A stretch of 64,000 bases of DNA from Conus ventricosus (Eukaryota > Mollusca > Gastropoda > Neogastropoda > Conidae). The position numbers were made by a program, and so were the translations under genes. This document shows positions 48,401 to 63,400 of the stretch, one piece after another (the stretch's first letter is position 1; every line of letters begins with the position of its first letter). The notes under the pieces are model-generated. The model saw only the letters and a list, made by a program, of their open reading frames with translations, did not search any database and was not told the origin of the DNA. The stretch covers positions 81,043,439-81,107,438 of the forward strand of contig CM031607.1 in the NCBI GenBank assembly GCA_018398815.1, in the 5' to 3' direction.

Positions 48401-51400
48401 TGAAGACAGGGAAAATGGGAAAGGAACTGAACACAAGGAAACGAAAGGAAAGGGACACTCAACACAAGGAAACCGGGAAAGGGAAAAAGAGGACACTGAA
48501 CACAAGGGAAGGCGAAAAACGGAAACGGAAAGAGTCACTGAACACAAGGAAACGGGGAAACAGACACTGAACACAGGGGAAACGGAAAGGGGAAAGCGAC
48601 AATGAACACAGGGAAACGGGAAAGGGACACTGGACACAGGGGAAACGGAAAGAGTCATGAACACAGGGGGGAAACGGAAAAGAGACACTGAACACAGGGC
48701 CACCCGGAAAAAAGACACTGAACCAGGGAAACGGAAAAGAGACATGAACACAGGGAACGGAAGGAAAGAGAGACTGAACACAGGGAAAAGGAAAAAGAGG
48801 ACACCTGAACACAGGGAAAAGGGAAAGAGACACTGAACACAGGGATCGGAAAACGAGACAGCTGAACACAGGGGGAAACGGAAAGAGACACCTTGAACAG
48901 GAAGGAAACGGAAAGAAACTGAACACAGGGAAACGGAAAGGAAAGAGACACAGACACACAAGGAAACGGGGAAAGGAAAGAGACACTGAACACAAGGAAA
49001 GGAAACGGAAAGAGACACTACACACAAGCAAACGGAAAGAGACACTGAACACAGGGAACGGAAAGGGAAAGAGAACACTGAACACATGGAAACGGAAAAG
49101 AGACACTGACACAAAGCAAACGGGAAAAGAGAACTGAACACGGGAAACGGAAAGGGAAAGAGACACTGGAACACAGGGAAAGGGAAAGACGAGCACTGAA
49201 CAGGGGGAAAACGGAAAAAGAGACAACTGAACACATGGAAAGGGAAAGAGGGACACTGAACACAGGGGAAAAGGAAAAAAAGACACTGACCACAGGGAAA
49301 CGGAAAGAGGCAACTTAACACAGGGGAAACGGAAAGGAAAGAGACACTGACACAGGGAGGGGAAAGGGCAAAAGAGACATGATACACGCGGGGGATACGG
49401 AAAGAGACACTGAACACAGGGGAAACGGAAAAAAAGAGTCACTGAACACAGGGAAACGGAAAAAGAGACACTGAAACAAGGAAACGGAAAAGAGACACTG
49501 ACCACAGGGGGAAACGGAAAGGGAAAGAGACACTGAACACAGGGAAAGGGAAGAGGCACTGAAATAGGGAAACAGGGAAAGAGGACACTGAACAAAAGGA
49601 AACAGAAAGAGACATGAAACAAGCGGAAACGGAAAAGGGAAAGAGACATGAAACTGGGAAACGGACCCTCCTATCAAAGAGACACGGACACAGGAAAGGA
49701 GACGGTAAAAGAGACACTGAACACTGGGAAACGGAAAGGAAAGAAGACACTGAACAAGGGAAACGGAAAGAGAACTGAACACAGGGAAAGGGAAAAAAGA
49801 GACACTTAACACAGGGAAAACGGCAAGAGAACTGAACACAAGGAACGGAAAGAGACACTGAACACAGGGAAACGGAAAGAGACACAGAACACAAGGAAAC
49901 GGGATAAAAGAGGACACTGAACACGGGAAACGGAAAGGGCAAAAGAGACACTGAACACAGGGAACACGGAAAGGGAAAAGCGAAAACTGAACAGGGAAAC
50001 GGAAAGAGACACTGAACAAGGGAAAGGGGAAGAAAGAGACACATGAAACAATGGAAACGGCAAGAGACACCTGACACTGGAAAACGGAGAAAGAGACATG
50101 AACACAGGGAACCGGAAAGGGGGAAAGAGCACTGACAAGGGAACGGACAAGAGGACACTGAACACAGGTAGGAAAAAGAGACCACTGAAAACACAGGGAA
50201 AGGGAAGGGAAAGAGGGACACTTAACACAGGGGGAGGAAACGGAAAAAAAGAGACACTTAAACACAGGGAAACGGAAAGAGACACTTAACACAGGGAAAG
50301 GGAATAGCCACTGAAACACAGCAAAAACGGAAAAGAGACACTGAAAAACCAGGGAAACGAAAGGGTAAAGAGACACTTAACACAGGGGAAACGGCAGGGA
50401 AAAGAGGACACTGAACACAGGGAGAAGGGAAGAGACACTGAACTACAAGGAAACGGAAAGGGAATGAAAGAGACACTTAACACAGGGAACGGAAAGGGGA
50501 AAGAGAAGGACACTGAACATAGGGAAAGGAAAGGGAAAGAGACACTGAAACATAGGGAAACGGAAGGAGAAAAAGAGACCACTGAACACATGGAAAACGG
50601 AAAAAGAGACACTGGAACCATCAGAACCGGAAAGAGACACTGAAACAGGGAAACGGAAAGGGAAGAGACACTAACACAGGGAAACGAATTGGAAAGAGAC
50701 ACTGCACACAGAGAAACGGAACGGAAAGAGACACTGAACACAGGGAAACGGAAGAGACACTGAAACACAGGGACGCGGGACCAGACACTGAACACAGGGA
50801 AACGGAAAAAAGAGACATGAACACAGGCAAACTGAAAAAAGGGAAAGGAGACCACTGAACACAGAGAAACGGAAAGGGAAAGAGACACTGAAACACAGGG
50901 AAACGCGAAAGAGACACTTAAAACAGGGGAAGGGAAAGCAGACACTTAACACAGGGGAAACGGCAACTAGAGAGCACTGATACCAAGGTAAAAAACGGAA
51001 AAACGAGATACTGAACACAGGGAAACGGAAAGAAGAGACACTGAACACAGGGAAACGGAAAAAAAAAAAGACATGAACACAGGGAAGGAAAAGAGGACAC
51101 TGAACACGGGGAAACGGAAAGGGAAAGAGACACTGAACAAGGGAAAGGGAAAAGAGACACTTAACACAGGAAACGGAAAGAGACACTGAACACAGGGAAA
51201 CGGAAAGAGCACTCGAACACAGGGGAAAACGGAAAGAGGACACTGACCACAAGGAAACGGAAAAATTGACACTGAACACAGGGAATCGGAAAAGAGACAC
51301 TGAAGACAGGGAAATGGAAAGAGACACTGGAACACAAGGAAACGGAAAAGGAAGGAGACACTCAACTCAAGGATACGGAAAGGGAAAGAGACACTGAAAC

Positions 51401-54400
51401 CAAGGGAAACGGAACGGAAAAGAGACAACTGAACACAAGGACACGGAAACAGCACTGAACACAGGGAAAACGGAAAGGGAAAAAGGGACACTGAACAGGG
51501 GAAACGGAAAAGACGACATGGACACAGGGGGAAACGGCAAAGCGACACTCGAACACAGGGAAACGGAAAGAGACACTGAACACAGGGAAAACGGAAAAAA
51601 AAGACACTGAACACAGGGGAAACGGAAAGAGACACTGAAACAGGGAAACGGAAAGGGAAAGAGACACTGAACCAAGGGAAAGGAAAGGAGACATTGAACA
51701 CAGGGAGGAAGGGAAAGAGACATGAACACAGGGGAAACGGTAAAGGAGACATGGAACAGAAGGAAACGGAAAAAGAGGGACACTGAAACACAAGGAAACG
51801 GAAAGGGAAAGAGACACTGAACACAGGGAAACGGAACGAGACACTGAAACCTCAGGGAAAGGGAAAGGAGACACTGAAACAAGGAAACGGAAAAGAGACA
51901 CTGAACACAAGGAAACTGAAAGGGAAAGAGCCATGAACACAGGGAACCGGAAAGAGAATCCTGGAAACAACAGGGGAAACGGAAAGGGAAAAGAGGAACA
52001 TGAACACAAGGGAAACGAATGGGAAAAAAGAGCACTGAAAACACAGGGGGAAACGGGAAAAAGAGACACTGAACACAGGGAAAGGGAAAGAGTCACTTAA
52101 AAAAGGGAAAACGGGAAAGAGACATGAAACAAGGAAACGGAAGAGACACTGAACACTGGGAAAGGGAAAGAGGCACCTGAACACAAGCAAAACGGAAAGA
52201 ACACTGAACACAGGGAAACGGAAAAGGGAAGAGACACTTAACACAGGGAAACGATATAGGGAAAGAGGACGCTGAACACAGGGAAAGAGCCAAAGAGACA
52301 TGAAACAAAGGAAACGGAAAGGGCAAGAGGAATTAAACACAGGGAAACTGGAAGGAGAAAGAGACACTGAACATAGGGAAACGGAAAGGGAAAGAGGACA
52401 CTGTAACATAGGGAAACGGAAAATGGGAAAGAGGACATGAACACATGGAAACGGGAAAGAGACACTGAACACATAGAAACGTGAAAGAGAGAGACACTGA
52501 ACACGGGAACGGAAAAGGGAAAAGGGGAGAACACTGAAAACACAGGGAAACGGAAATGGAAAAGAAGGGACACTGAACACAGAGAACGGAAACGGAAAAG
52601 AGACACTGAACACAGGAAACGGAAAGAGACACTGAACACAGGGAAAGCGGAAAAGACACTGAACACAGGGAAAACGGAAAAAGAGACACTGAACACAGGC
52701 AACGGAAAGGGAAGGAAAGACACTGAACCACAGAGAAACGGAAAGGGAAAGAGACATGAACACAGGGAAACGGGAAGAGACACTTAAACAGGGAAAGGGA
52801 AAGAGCACACTGAACACAGGGAAAAGGGAAAAGAGCACTGAACAAGGGAAAGGAAAGAGACACTGAAAACAGGGAAACGGGGAAAGAGGACAGGACACAG
52901 GGGAAACGGAAAGAGACACTGAACAGAAGGAAAACAGGAAAGAGAACTGAACACAGGGAAACGGAAAAGGGAAAAGAGACATGAAACACAGAAACGGAAA
53001 AAGGGAAAGGACACCTGAAAACACCAAGGAAACGGAAAAACGGAAAACGAGACACTAAACACAAGCAAACGGAACAAGAGACACTGAAACAGGGAAAACG
53101 GAAAGGGGAAAAGAGACACTGAACAATGGAAACGGAAAAAGAGACACTAGCACACAAGCAAACGGAAAGGGAGTCACTGAACACAGGGGGAAACGGAAAG
53201 GAAAGAGACACTGAACACAGGGAAAGGGAAAGAGACACTGAAACAGGGGAAACGTGAAAGAGACATGACACAGTGGAAAAGGAAAGGAGGACAATGAACA
53301 CATGGGAAAGGAAAACAAGACACTGAAACACAGGGAAAACGGTAAGAGGACACTGAACACGTGGAAACGGAAAGGGAAAGAGACACTGAACACAGGGAAA
53401 GGGAAAGAGACACTGAACACAGGAAACGGAAAGAGAACTGAACACAGGGAAACGGAAAGAAGACACTGAACACACGTGGAAACGGAAAAGAGACACTGAA
53501 CACAAGGAACACGGAAAAGAGACAATAACACAGGGAACGGAAAGGGAAGAGACATGAACACAGGGAAAGGGAAAGAGGCTCTGACCATAGGGAAAGGGAA
53601 AAGCGACACTGAACAAAGGAAACAGAACGGTAGACACTGAACACAAGGAAACGGAAGGGGAAAAAAGAGGACATGAACACAGGTAAAGGAAGAGGACATG
53701 AACACCGGAAACGAAAGGGAAAGAGGACATGAAACCGGAAACGAAAAGGTAAAGAGGAAACACTGACACACAGGGGAAACGGAAAAAGAGGACAACGAAC
53801 TGGGAAAGGGAAAAAGACATAACACAGGGTAACGGAAAGAGGACACTGAAACACAAGGAAACGGAAGAGACACTGAAACACAGGGAAACGGGAAAAGAGT
53901 CATGAAACACAAGGAAAGACGGAAAAAAAAAAAAAGACACTGAACACAGGGAAACGGAAAGGGAAAGAGCTCTGAACCCAGGGAAAACGGAAAGGGAAAG
54001 AGAAATGAAAACAGGGAAGGAAACGGAAAGAGACACTGAACACAGGGAAAGGGAAAGAGACCACTGAAACATGGAAAACGGAAAGAGACACTGAAACATG
54101 GAAACGAAAAAGAGGACACTGACACAGGGAAACGGAAGGGAAAGAGACATGAAACCAACAGGGAAACGGAAAGAGACACTGAACACAGGGAAAGGGAAAG
54201 GAGACACTGAACACAGGGAAAGGGAAAAGGGAAAGAGACACTTAACACAGTGGAAACGGAAGAGGGGGACACTTGAACAGGGAAACGGAACGAGACACTT
54301 AACACTGGGAATGGGAAATAGACACTGAACAACAAACAAAACGGAAAGAGAGACACTGAACACAGGAAACGGAAAGGGAAAAGAGACACTTAAACACAGG

Positions 54401-57400
54401 AAACGGAATGGGAAAGAGACACTGAACACAGGTGCAAAGGGAAAGAGACATGGAACCAAGGAAACGGAAAAGGGAAAGAGACACTTAACACAGGGAAACG
54501 GAAGGGAAAGAGACACTGAAACATAGGGAAAACGGAAAGGGAAAAGCGACACTGAACATAGGGAAACGGAAAGGGAAAGAGACATGAACACATGGAAACG
54601 GAAAGAGGCCACTGAAACAAATAGAAACGGCAAGCAGACACTGATCACAGGGAAACGGAAGGGAAAGAGACATGAACACAGGGAAACGGAAATTGGAAGA
54701 GACACTGAACACAGAGAAACGGAAACGGAAAAAGAGACACTGAACAAGGGAGAAACGGAAAGAGACACTGAAACAGGGAAGCGGAACCAGCACTGAACAT
54801 GGGGAAAACGGAAATGAGACATGAACACGGCAAACGGAAAGGGGGAAAGAGACACTGAACACCGAGAAACGGAAAGGGAAAGAGCCACTTGAACCAGGGA
54901 AACGGAAAGAGACACTTAACACAGGGAAAGGGAAGAGGACACGTAACAAGGGAAAACGGAAGAAAGAGACATGAATACAATGACACCGGGAAAGAGTACT
55001 GAACACGGGGAAAGGAAAGAGACACTGAACACAGGGAACCGGATAAAAAGACACTGAACACTGGGAAACGGAAACGAGACACTTGAAACACGGAAACGGA
55101 AAGGGAAAGAGAACACTGAACACAGGAAATGGAAAAGCGACACTTACAAGGGAAACCGGATCAAAGAAAAGAGAACTGAACACAGGAGACGGAAAGCGAC
55201 ACTGAACAAGGCGGAAACGGAAAGAGACATGACCACAAGGAACGGAAAGTGACATGAACAAGGGAAACGGAACAGAGACACTGAAGACAGGAAATGGAGA
55301 AAAGCGACATGAACACAAGGTAACGGAAGAAAAGGCAGTGACCACTTAACCACAAGAGGGGAAACGGAAAGGGAAGAGGACCACTGAACACAAGGAACGG
55401 GAAACGGAAAGAGACACTGACACAAGGAAACGGAAACAGACCAGAACACAGGGACACGGAAAGGGAAAGAGTCACTGAACACAGGGGGAAACGGAAAGAG
55501 ACACTGGACACCAGGGGGAAACGGAAAGAGCACTGAACACAGGGAAAACGGAAAAGAGACACTGAACCACAGGGAAAACGGAAAAAGACACTGAACACAG
55601 GGAAACGGAAAGAGACACTGAACACAGGGAGGAAACGGAAAGGGGAAAGAGACACTGAACACAGGGAAAGGGAAGAAAGAGCACTGACACAGGAAAGGGA
55701 AAGAGACACTGAAAACACAGGGAAACGGAAAGAGAACTGAACACAGGGAGGAAACGGAAAGAGACACTGAACAGAAGGAAACGGAAGAGACACTGAACAC
55801 AAGGAGGAAACGAAAAGGGGAAAGAGACACTGAACAGGGAAACGGGAAAAGAGACATGAACACAGGGAAAGGGAAAGAGACATGAACACAAGGGAAACGG
55901 GAAAGAGAAAAAGAAAGAGACACTGACACAGGGGGAATCGGAAAGGGAAGAGACACTGAACACAGGGGACACGGAAAGGGGGAGGGACACTGAACACGGG
56001 AAACGGAAGAAAGGGAAAAAGAGACACTGAACACAGGTGAAACGAAAGGGAAAGAGGACCACTGAACACATGGGGAAACGGAAAAGAGACACTGAACACA
56101 GGGAAAAGGAAAGAGACACTTAACACAGGGAAACGGAAGAGACACTGAACACAGGAAAACGGAAAGAGACACTCTGAACACAGGGAAAGGGAAAGAGGCA
56201 CTGACACACAAGCATAACGAAAGAGACACTGATACAGGGAAACGGGAAGGGAAAGAGACACTTAAACACAGGGAAACGGAAAGGGAAAGAGACGCTGACA
56301 CAGGGAAAGGAAAGAGACATGAACAACAAGGAAACGGGAACGGAAAGAGACACTTAACACAGGGAAAGGACGAATGGGGAAGAGACACTGACCTAGGGAA
56401 ATCGGAAGGGAATGAGACATGACACATAGGGAAACGGAAAAGGGAAAGAGACACTGAACCATGGTAAACGGAAGAGACACTGAAACATAGAAACCGAAAG
56501 AGGACACTGAAACACAGGGAACCGGAAGGGAAAGAGACACTGAAACACAGGGAAACGGAAATGGAAAGAGGCCACTGAACACCGAGAAACGGAAACGGAA
56601 AGAGACACTGAACACAGGGAAACGGAAAGAGACACTGAACACCGGAAGCGGTGAAAAACAGGACACTGAACACCAGGGGAAACGGAAAGAGACACTGAAA
56701 ACACAGGCAAACGGAAAGGGAAAGAGACTGAACACAGAGAAACGGAAGGGAAAGAGACACTGAACACAGGGAAGGAAACGGAAAAAAAGAGACACTTAAC
56801 CACAGGGAAAGGAAAGAGACATTAAACACAGGGAAAACGGAAAAGAGAATGAATACAAGGAAACGGAAAGAAGGGGGGATACTGCCCCCCCCCCCGAACA
56901 CAGGAGAAACGGCTAAAGGAGACATGAAACAGGAACCCAAAAAAACGGAAAAAAAAAAGACACTTAACAAGGGAAACGGAAAGAGACACTGAACACGGAA
57001 AACGGAAGGGAAAGAGGACCTGAACACAGGGAAAGGGAAAGAGACACTTAACACAGGGGAACGGAAAGAGAACTGAACACAGGGAAACGGAAAGAGACAT
57101 GACACAAGGAAACGGAAACGTGACACTGACCACAGGGAAACGGAAAGAGACACTGAAGACAGGGAATAATGGAAAGAGACACTGACACAAGGGGGAAACG
57201 GAAAGGAAAGAGACATAAACACAAGGAAACGGAAAGGGAAAGAGACACTGAACATAAGGAAACGGAAACGGAAAGAGACACTGAACACAGGAAACGGAAA
57301 CGACACTGAACACAGGGAGAGGAAACGGAAAGGAAGAGGACACTGAACACAGGGGGGAAAAACCGGGAAAAAGAGAACTGGACACAGGAAACGGAAAAGA

Positions 57401-60400
57401 GACACTGAACACAGGGGAAACGGAAAAGAGACACTGAACACAGGGAAAAAAGGAAAAAGACACTGAACAAGGGAAACGGAAAGAGACATGAAAACACAGT
57501 GGAAACGGAAATGCGGAAAGAGACACTGAACACAGGGAAACGGAAAGAGGACACTGAACACAGGGAAAGGAAAGCGGAAAGAGACACTGAACACAGGGAA
57601 CGAAACGGGAAAGGAGACACTGAACACAGGAAAAGGACAGAGACACTGAACACAGGGACGGGAAAAGTGACACTTAAACACAGGGAGGAAACGGAAAAAA
57701 AGAGGTGACAATGAAACACAAGGACACGGAAAGAGACACTGAACACACGCGGAAACGGGGCACGAGTCACTTAAACACAAGGAAACGGAAAGAGACACTG
57801 AACACAGGGGAAACGGAAAGGGAAAAGAGACCACTGAACACAGGGAAACGGAAAAAAGTGGAAAGAGAAACTGCACACAGGAAACGGAAAGTGACCACTG
57901 AACACAGGGAAAAAAAGGGGAAGAGACACTGAATCACCAATGAAACGGAAGAGACACTGAACACATGGAAACGGAAAAAGGAGACACTAAACACAGGGAA
58001 ACGGAAAGGGAAAGAGGACCGGAACACAGGGAAACGGAAGAGACACTGAACACAGGGAATGGGAAAGAGGTCACTGAAACACAGAGGGGAAAGAGGAGGG
58101 AGAGGGAAAAGAGGGGGGGGGGGGCACTTATCACAGGGAAACGGAAAGAGACCATTAACAAGGGAAACGGAAAGAGGGGACACTTAACACAGGGAAAGGG
58201 AAATAGACACTGAACAAGGGAAATGGAAAGAGACACTGAACACCGGGAAACGGAAAAGAGACATGAACAACGGGAAAGGGAAAGGGAAGAAAAGAGACCA
58301 CTTGAAAACAAGGGAAGGGAAAGAAAAAAGGCAGGACCAGAACACAAGGGAAACGGAAGGGGAAAGAGACACTTAACACAGGGAATCGGAAAGGGAAAAA
58401 GAGACTGAACATAGGGAAAACGGAAAGGGAAAGAGACCACTGAACCATAGGGAACACGGAAAGGAAGTGTGGGTCAACCCCCCCCCCCCAAAAATTGGAA
58501 CACATGGGAAAACGGAAGGAGACACTGAACAATTGAAACGGGAAATAGACCGATGGAACACAGGGAAACGGAACGGGAAAGAGACACTGAACACGGGAAA
58601 CGGAAATGGAAAGAGACACTGAACACAGAGAAACGGAAACGGAAAGAGACACTGAAACACAGGAAAACGGAAAGAGACACTGAAACACAGGGAGGAAGCG
58701 GAAACAGGACACTGAACACAGGGAAACGGAAAGAGACCTCTGAACACAGGCAAACGGAAAGGGAAAGAGACACGAACACAGAGATACGGAAGGGGAAAGA
58801 GACATGAACACAGGGAACGGAAAGAGACACTTAACACAGGGAAAGGGAAAGAGCCATTAACACAGGGAACGGGAAAAAAAAAAGAGACATGAAATACAAG
58901 GAACGGAAAGAGATATGAACACAGGGGGAAAACGGAAAAGAGACACTCTGAAACCAGGGAAACGGGAAAAAAGACACTGAACACAGGGGACGGAAACGGA
59001 AAGAGACATGAACACGGAACCGAAAAGGGAAAGAGACCACTGAACACAGGGAAAGGAAAAGAGGACACTTAACACAGGGGAAACGGAAAGAGACACTGAA
59101 ACAGGGGAAACGGAAAGAGACACTGAACAAGGGAAAACGGGAAAGAGCCACTGACCACAAGGTAACGGAAAGTGACATGAACACAGGGAGGAAACGGAAA
59201 GAGACACTGAGGAGGGAAATGGAAAGAGACAGAACACAAGGAAAAACGGAAAAGGAAAGAGGACACTCCAACACAAGGAACGGCGGAAAGGGAAAGGAGA
59301 CACTGAACACAGGAAAACGGTAAGGAAGAGACATGAACACAAGGAGGAAACGGAAAACCCAGACATGAACACAGGGAAACGGAAAGGGAAAGAGGACACT
59401 TGAACACAGGGAAAAACGGAAAAGGAGACACTGGACACAGGGAGGGGTAAACGGATAGAGACATGAACACAGGGAACACGGAAAGAGACACAGAAACAGG
59501 GAAACGGAAAAAGAACTGAACACAGGAAACGGAAAGAGAACTGAACACCGGGAACGTCACGAGAAAAGGGGAAAGAGACACTGAACTCAGGGAAAAGGGA
59601 AAGAGACACTGAACAACAGGGGGAAAGGGGGAAGAAAGAGACACTTGAACACAGGGAAACGGAAAGAGGAACTGAACACAGGGAAAACGGAAAAAGAGAC
59701 ACTGAACAGAAGGGAAACGGGAAAGAGACACTGAACACAGGGAAACGGAAAGGAAAGAGACACTGAACAACTGGGAAACGGGAAAGAGACACTGAACAAG
59801 GTAAGGGAGAAAGAGCACTGAAACACAAGGAAACGGAAAGAGACACTGACACAAGGATAAAAAGGAAAGGGAAGTAGACACTGAACACAGGGGGAACGGA
59901 AAGGAGACAATGAACACAGGGAAACGGAAAGGGTAAGAGACACTGAACACAGGGAAACGAAAATGGAATGAGACACTGAAACACATGGGAAACGGAAAGA
60001 GGACACTGAACACAGGGAAAAGGGAAAGAGGACACTTAACAAGAGGGGAAAACGGAAAGAGACAATGAAACAAGGAAACGGAAAAAAAAGGACACTGAAA
60101 CACAGGGAAAGGGAAAGAGGCACCTGAACACAAGCAACACGGAAAAGAGACACGAAACAGGGGGGAACGGAGAAAGGAAGAGACACTTAACACAGGGAAA
60201 CGGAAAGGGAAACGCGACGCTGAACACAGGGGAAACGGAAAAGAGGACACTGATATACACAGGGAAAGGGAAAGAGACATTAACTAAGGGAACGGAAAGA
60301 GACACTGAACACAGGGAAGCGGAAAGAGACATGAACACAGGGGGAAAGGAAAAAAAGAGACACTGACACAGGGAAACGGCAAGAGACACTGAACACAGGG

Positions 60401-63400
60401 AAAACGGAAAGAGACACTGAACACAGGGATACGGAAAAGAAAAGAGACACTGAACACAAGGAAACGGAAAAGAGAGACCTGAACACAGGGAAACGGAAAG
60501 AAAAAGCATGAACACAGGGAAAGGGAAAGAGGACACTGAACACAGGAATCGGAAAAGGAAAAGAGCACTGAACACAAGGAAACGGAGAAAGGGAAAGAGA
60601 CACTGAACCACAAGGAAACGAAAGGAAGAGGAACTAAACACAAGCAAACTGAAAAGAGAACACAGAAACACAGGGAACGGAAAAGGGAAAGAGACACTGA
60701 AAAAACACATGGACACGGAAAAGACAACTGAACACAAGCAACCGGAAAGAGACACTGAACACAGGGAAACGGAACGGGAAAGAGACACTGAACACAGGAT
60801 AGGGAATGAGGGAAGCAGAACACAGGGAAAGGAAGGAGACACTGAACCCAGGGAAAGGGGACAGAGACACTGAACACTGGGAAAAGGAAAAAGGACACTG
60901 AACACAGGGAACGGGAAACAGACACTGAACAAAGGGAGGAAACGGAAAAGGGGGAAAGAGCATGAACATGGGAAAGGGAAAGAGACACTGAAAAGGGAAA
61001 CGGAAAGGAGACGAACTGAACACAGGGGAAAACGGAGAAAGAGACACTGAAACAGGGAAACGGAATGAGACAACTGAACACAGGAACGGAAAAAGAGACA
61101 TGAACACAGGGGAGGAAACAGAAAAGGGAAAAGACATTGAACACAGGGAAGGGCAAGAGGCACTGAAAACATAGGGAAGGGGAAAGAGACACTGGAACAA
61201 AAGGAAACAGAAAGAGGGGACACTGAACACAATGGAAACGGAAAGGGAAAGAGTCACTGAAACAAGGAAACGGAAAAAGGGAAAGAGACACTGAACACAG
61301 GTAAACGGAAAATGAGAATGAACACAGGGGGAACGAAAAGGGAAAGAAGACACTGAACACAGGGAGGAGGAAACGGAAAAGGGGAGAAAGAGGACACTGA
61401 AACAAGGGGAACGGAAAAGAGCACTGAACACAGGGGAAAGGGAAAGAGGACACTTACACAGGGAAACGGAAACAGCGACACTTGAACCAAGGAACGCGAA
61501 AGAGACATGAACACAGGGGAAACGGAAAAAGAAAGAGACACCCTGACAACAAAGGAAACGGAAAGAGACACTGAACACAGGGGAAACGGTAAGGGAAAGA
61601 GACATGAACACGGAAAACGGCAAGGGAAAGAGAAACTGAACACAGGGGAACGGAAAGGGACATGAAACACAGGGAAAGGGAAAGGAGACACTGAACAATG
61701 GAAAAATCGGAAAGAGACACGAAACACATGGAAAACGTGAACGAAAAGAGACACTGAACACAGGGAAAGGACGGGGAAAGAGACACTGAACACAGGGAAA
61801 ACGGAAAGAGACACTGAACACAGGAAAGGAAGAGACACTTGAACACGGGAAAGGGAAAGGGAAAGAGACATTAACACAGGGAACGGAAAGAGACACTTAA
61901 CACAGGGAAACGGAAAAAAGAGACACTTAACACAGGGAAGGGAAAATGACCTGAAACGGGGAAATGGAAGAGAACTGACAAGCCCCCCCCCCCCCCCCCC
62001 CCCCCCCCTCCCCCCGAGGGAAACGGAAAAGAGACATGAACAAAGGGGAAAGGGAAAGGGAAGAGAACTGAACACGGGAAAGGAAAGAGACACTGAACAC
62101 AAAGGAAACGGAAAGGGGAAAGAGACACTTTAACACAGGGAAAACGGAAAGGGAAAGAGGGACACTGAACATCGTGGAAAGCACGGGAAAGAGACACTGA
62201 ACATAGGGAAAACGGAAAGGGAAAGAGAATGAACACATGGAAACGGAAAGAGACACTGAACACATAGAAACGAAAGAGACACTGAACACAGGGAAACGGA
62301 AAGGGAAAGAGACACTGAACACAGGGAAACGGAAATGGAAAGAGACACTGAACACAGAGAAACGGAAACGAAAGAGAACTGAACACAGGGAAACGGAAAG
62401 AGACCTGAAACACAGGGAAGCGGAAACAGACACTGAACAGGGAAACGGAAGAAAGAGACATGAACACAGGCAACGGGACAGGGAAAGAGGGACCAGAGAA
62501 CACAGAGAAACGAAAGGGGAAAGAGACATGTACACGGGACACGGAAAGAGACACTTAACCACAGGGAAAGGGAAAAAGAGACATTAACACGGGAACGGAA
62601 AAGAGACACTGAATTTCAAGGAAACGGAAAGAGATATGAAAACAGGGAACGGAAACGGAAAGAGACACTGAACACAGGGAAGGGAAAAAGACACTGAACA
62701 AGGGAAAACGGAAAGAGACACTGAACACGGGAAACGCGAAAGGGAACGAGACACCTGAACACAGGGAAAGGGAAAGGACACTTAACACAAGGGAAACGGA
62801 AAGAGACACTGAACACAGGGAAAACGGAAAGAGACACTGAACACAGGGAGAAACGGAAAGAGACACTGACCACAAGGAAACGAAAGTGAACTGAACACAG
62901 GGAACGGAATGAGACACTGACGGACAGGGAACGGAAATGGGAAAAAAGAGACACTGGAACAAAGGAATACGGAAAAGGAAAGAGACACTCAAACACAGGA
63001 AACGGAAGGGAAAGAGACACTGAACACAAGGAAAGGAAACGGAAAAGAGACATGAACACAAGGGAAACGGAAACAGACACTGAACAAGGGAAACGGAAGG
63101 AGAGAGACACTGAAACAAGGGAAAGGAAAGAGACATGGGACACAGGGAAACGGAAAGAGACACTGAAACACATGGAAAACGGAAAGAGACACTGAACACA
63201 GGGGGAAACGTGAAAAAGACACTGAAACACAGGGCAACGGAACGAGACATGACACAGGGAAACGGAAAGGGGAAAGAGACACTGAACAACAGGGAAAGGG
63301 GAAAGAGGACACTGAACAAGGAAAGGGAAGAGACACTGAACACAGGGAAAGGAAAGAGACCCTGAAACACAGGGAAACGGAAAGGCCATGAACAGTAGGG

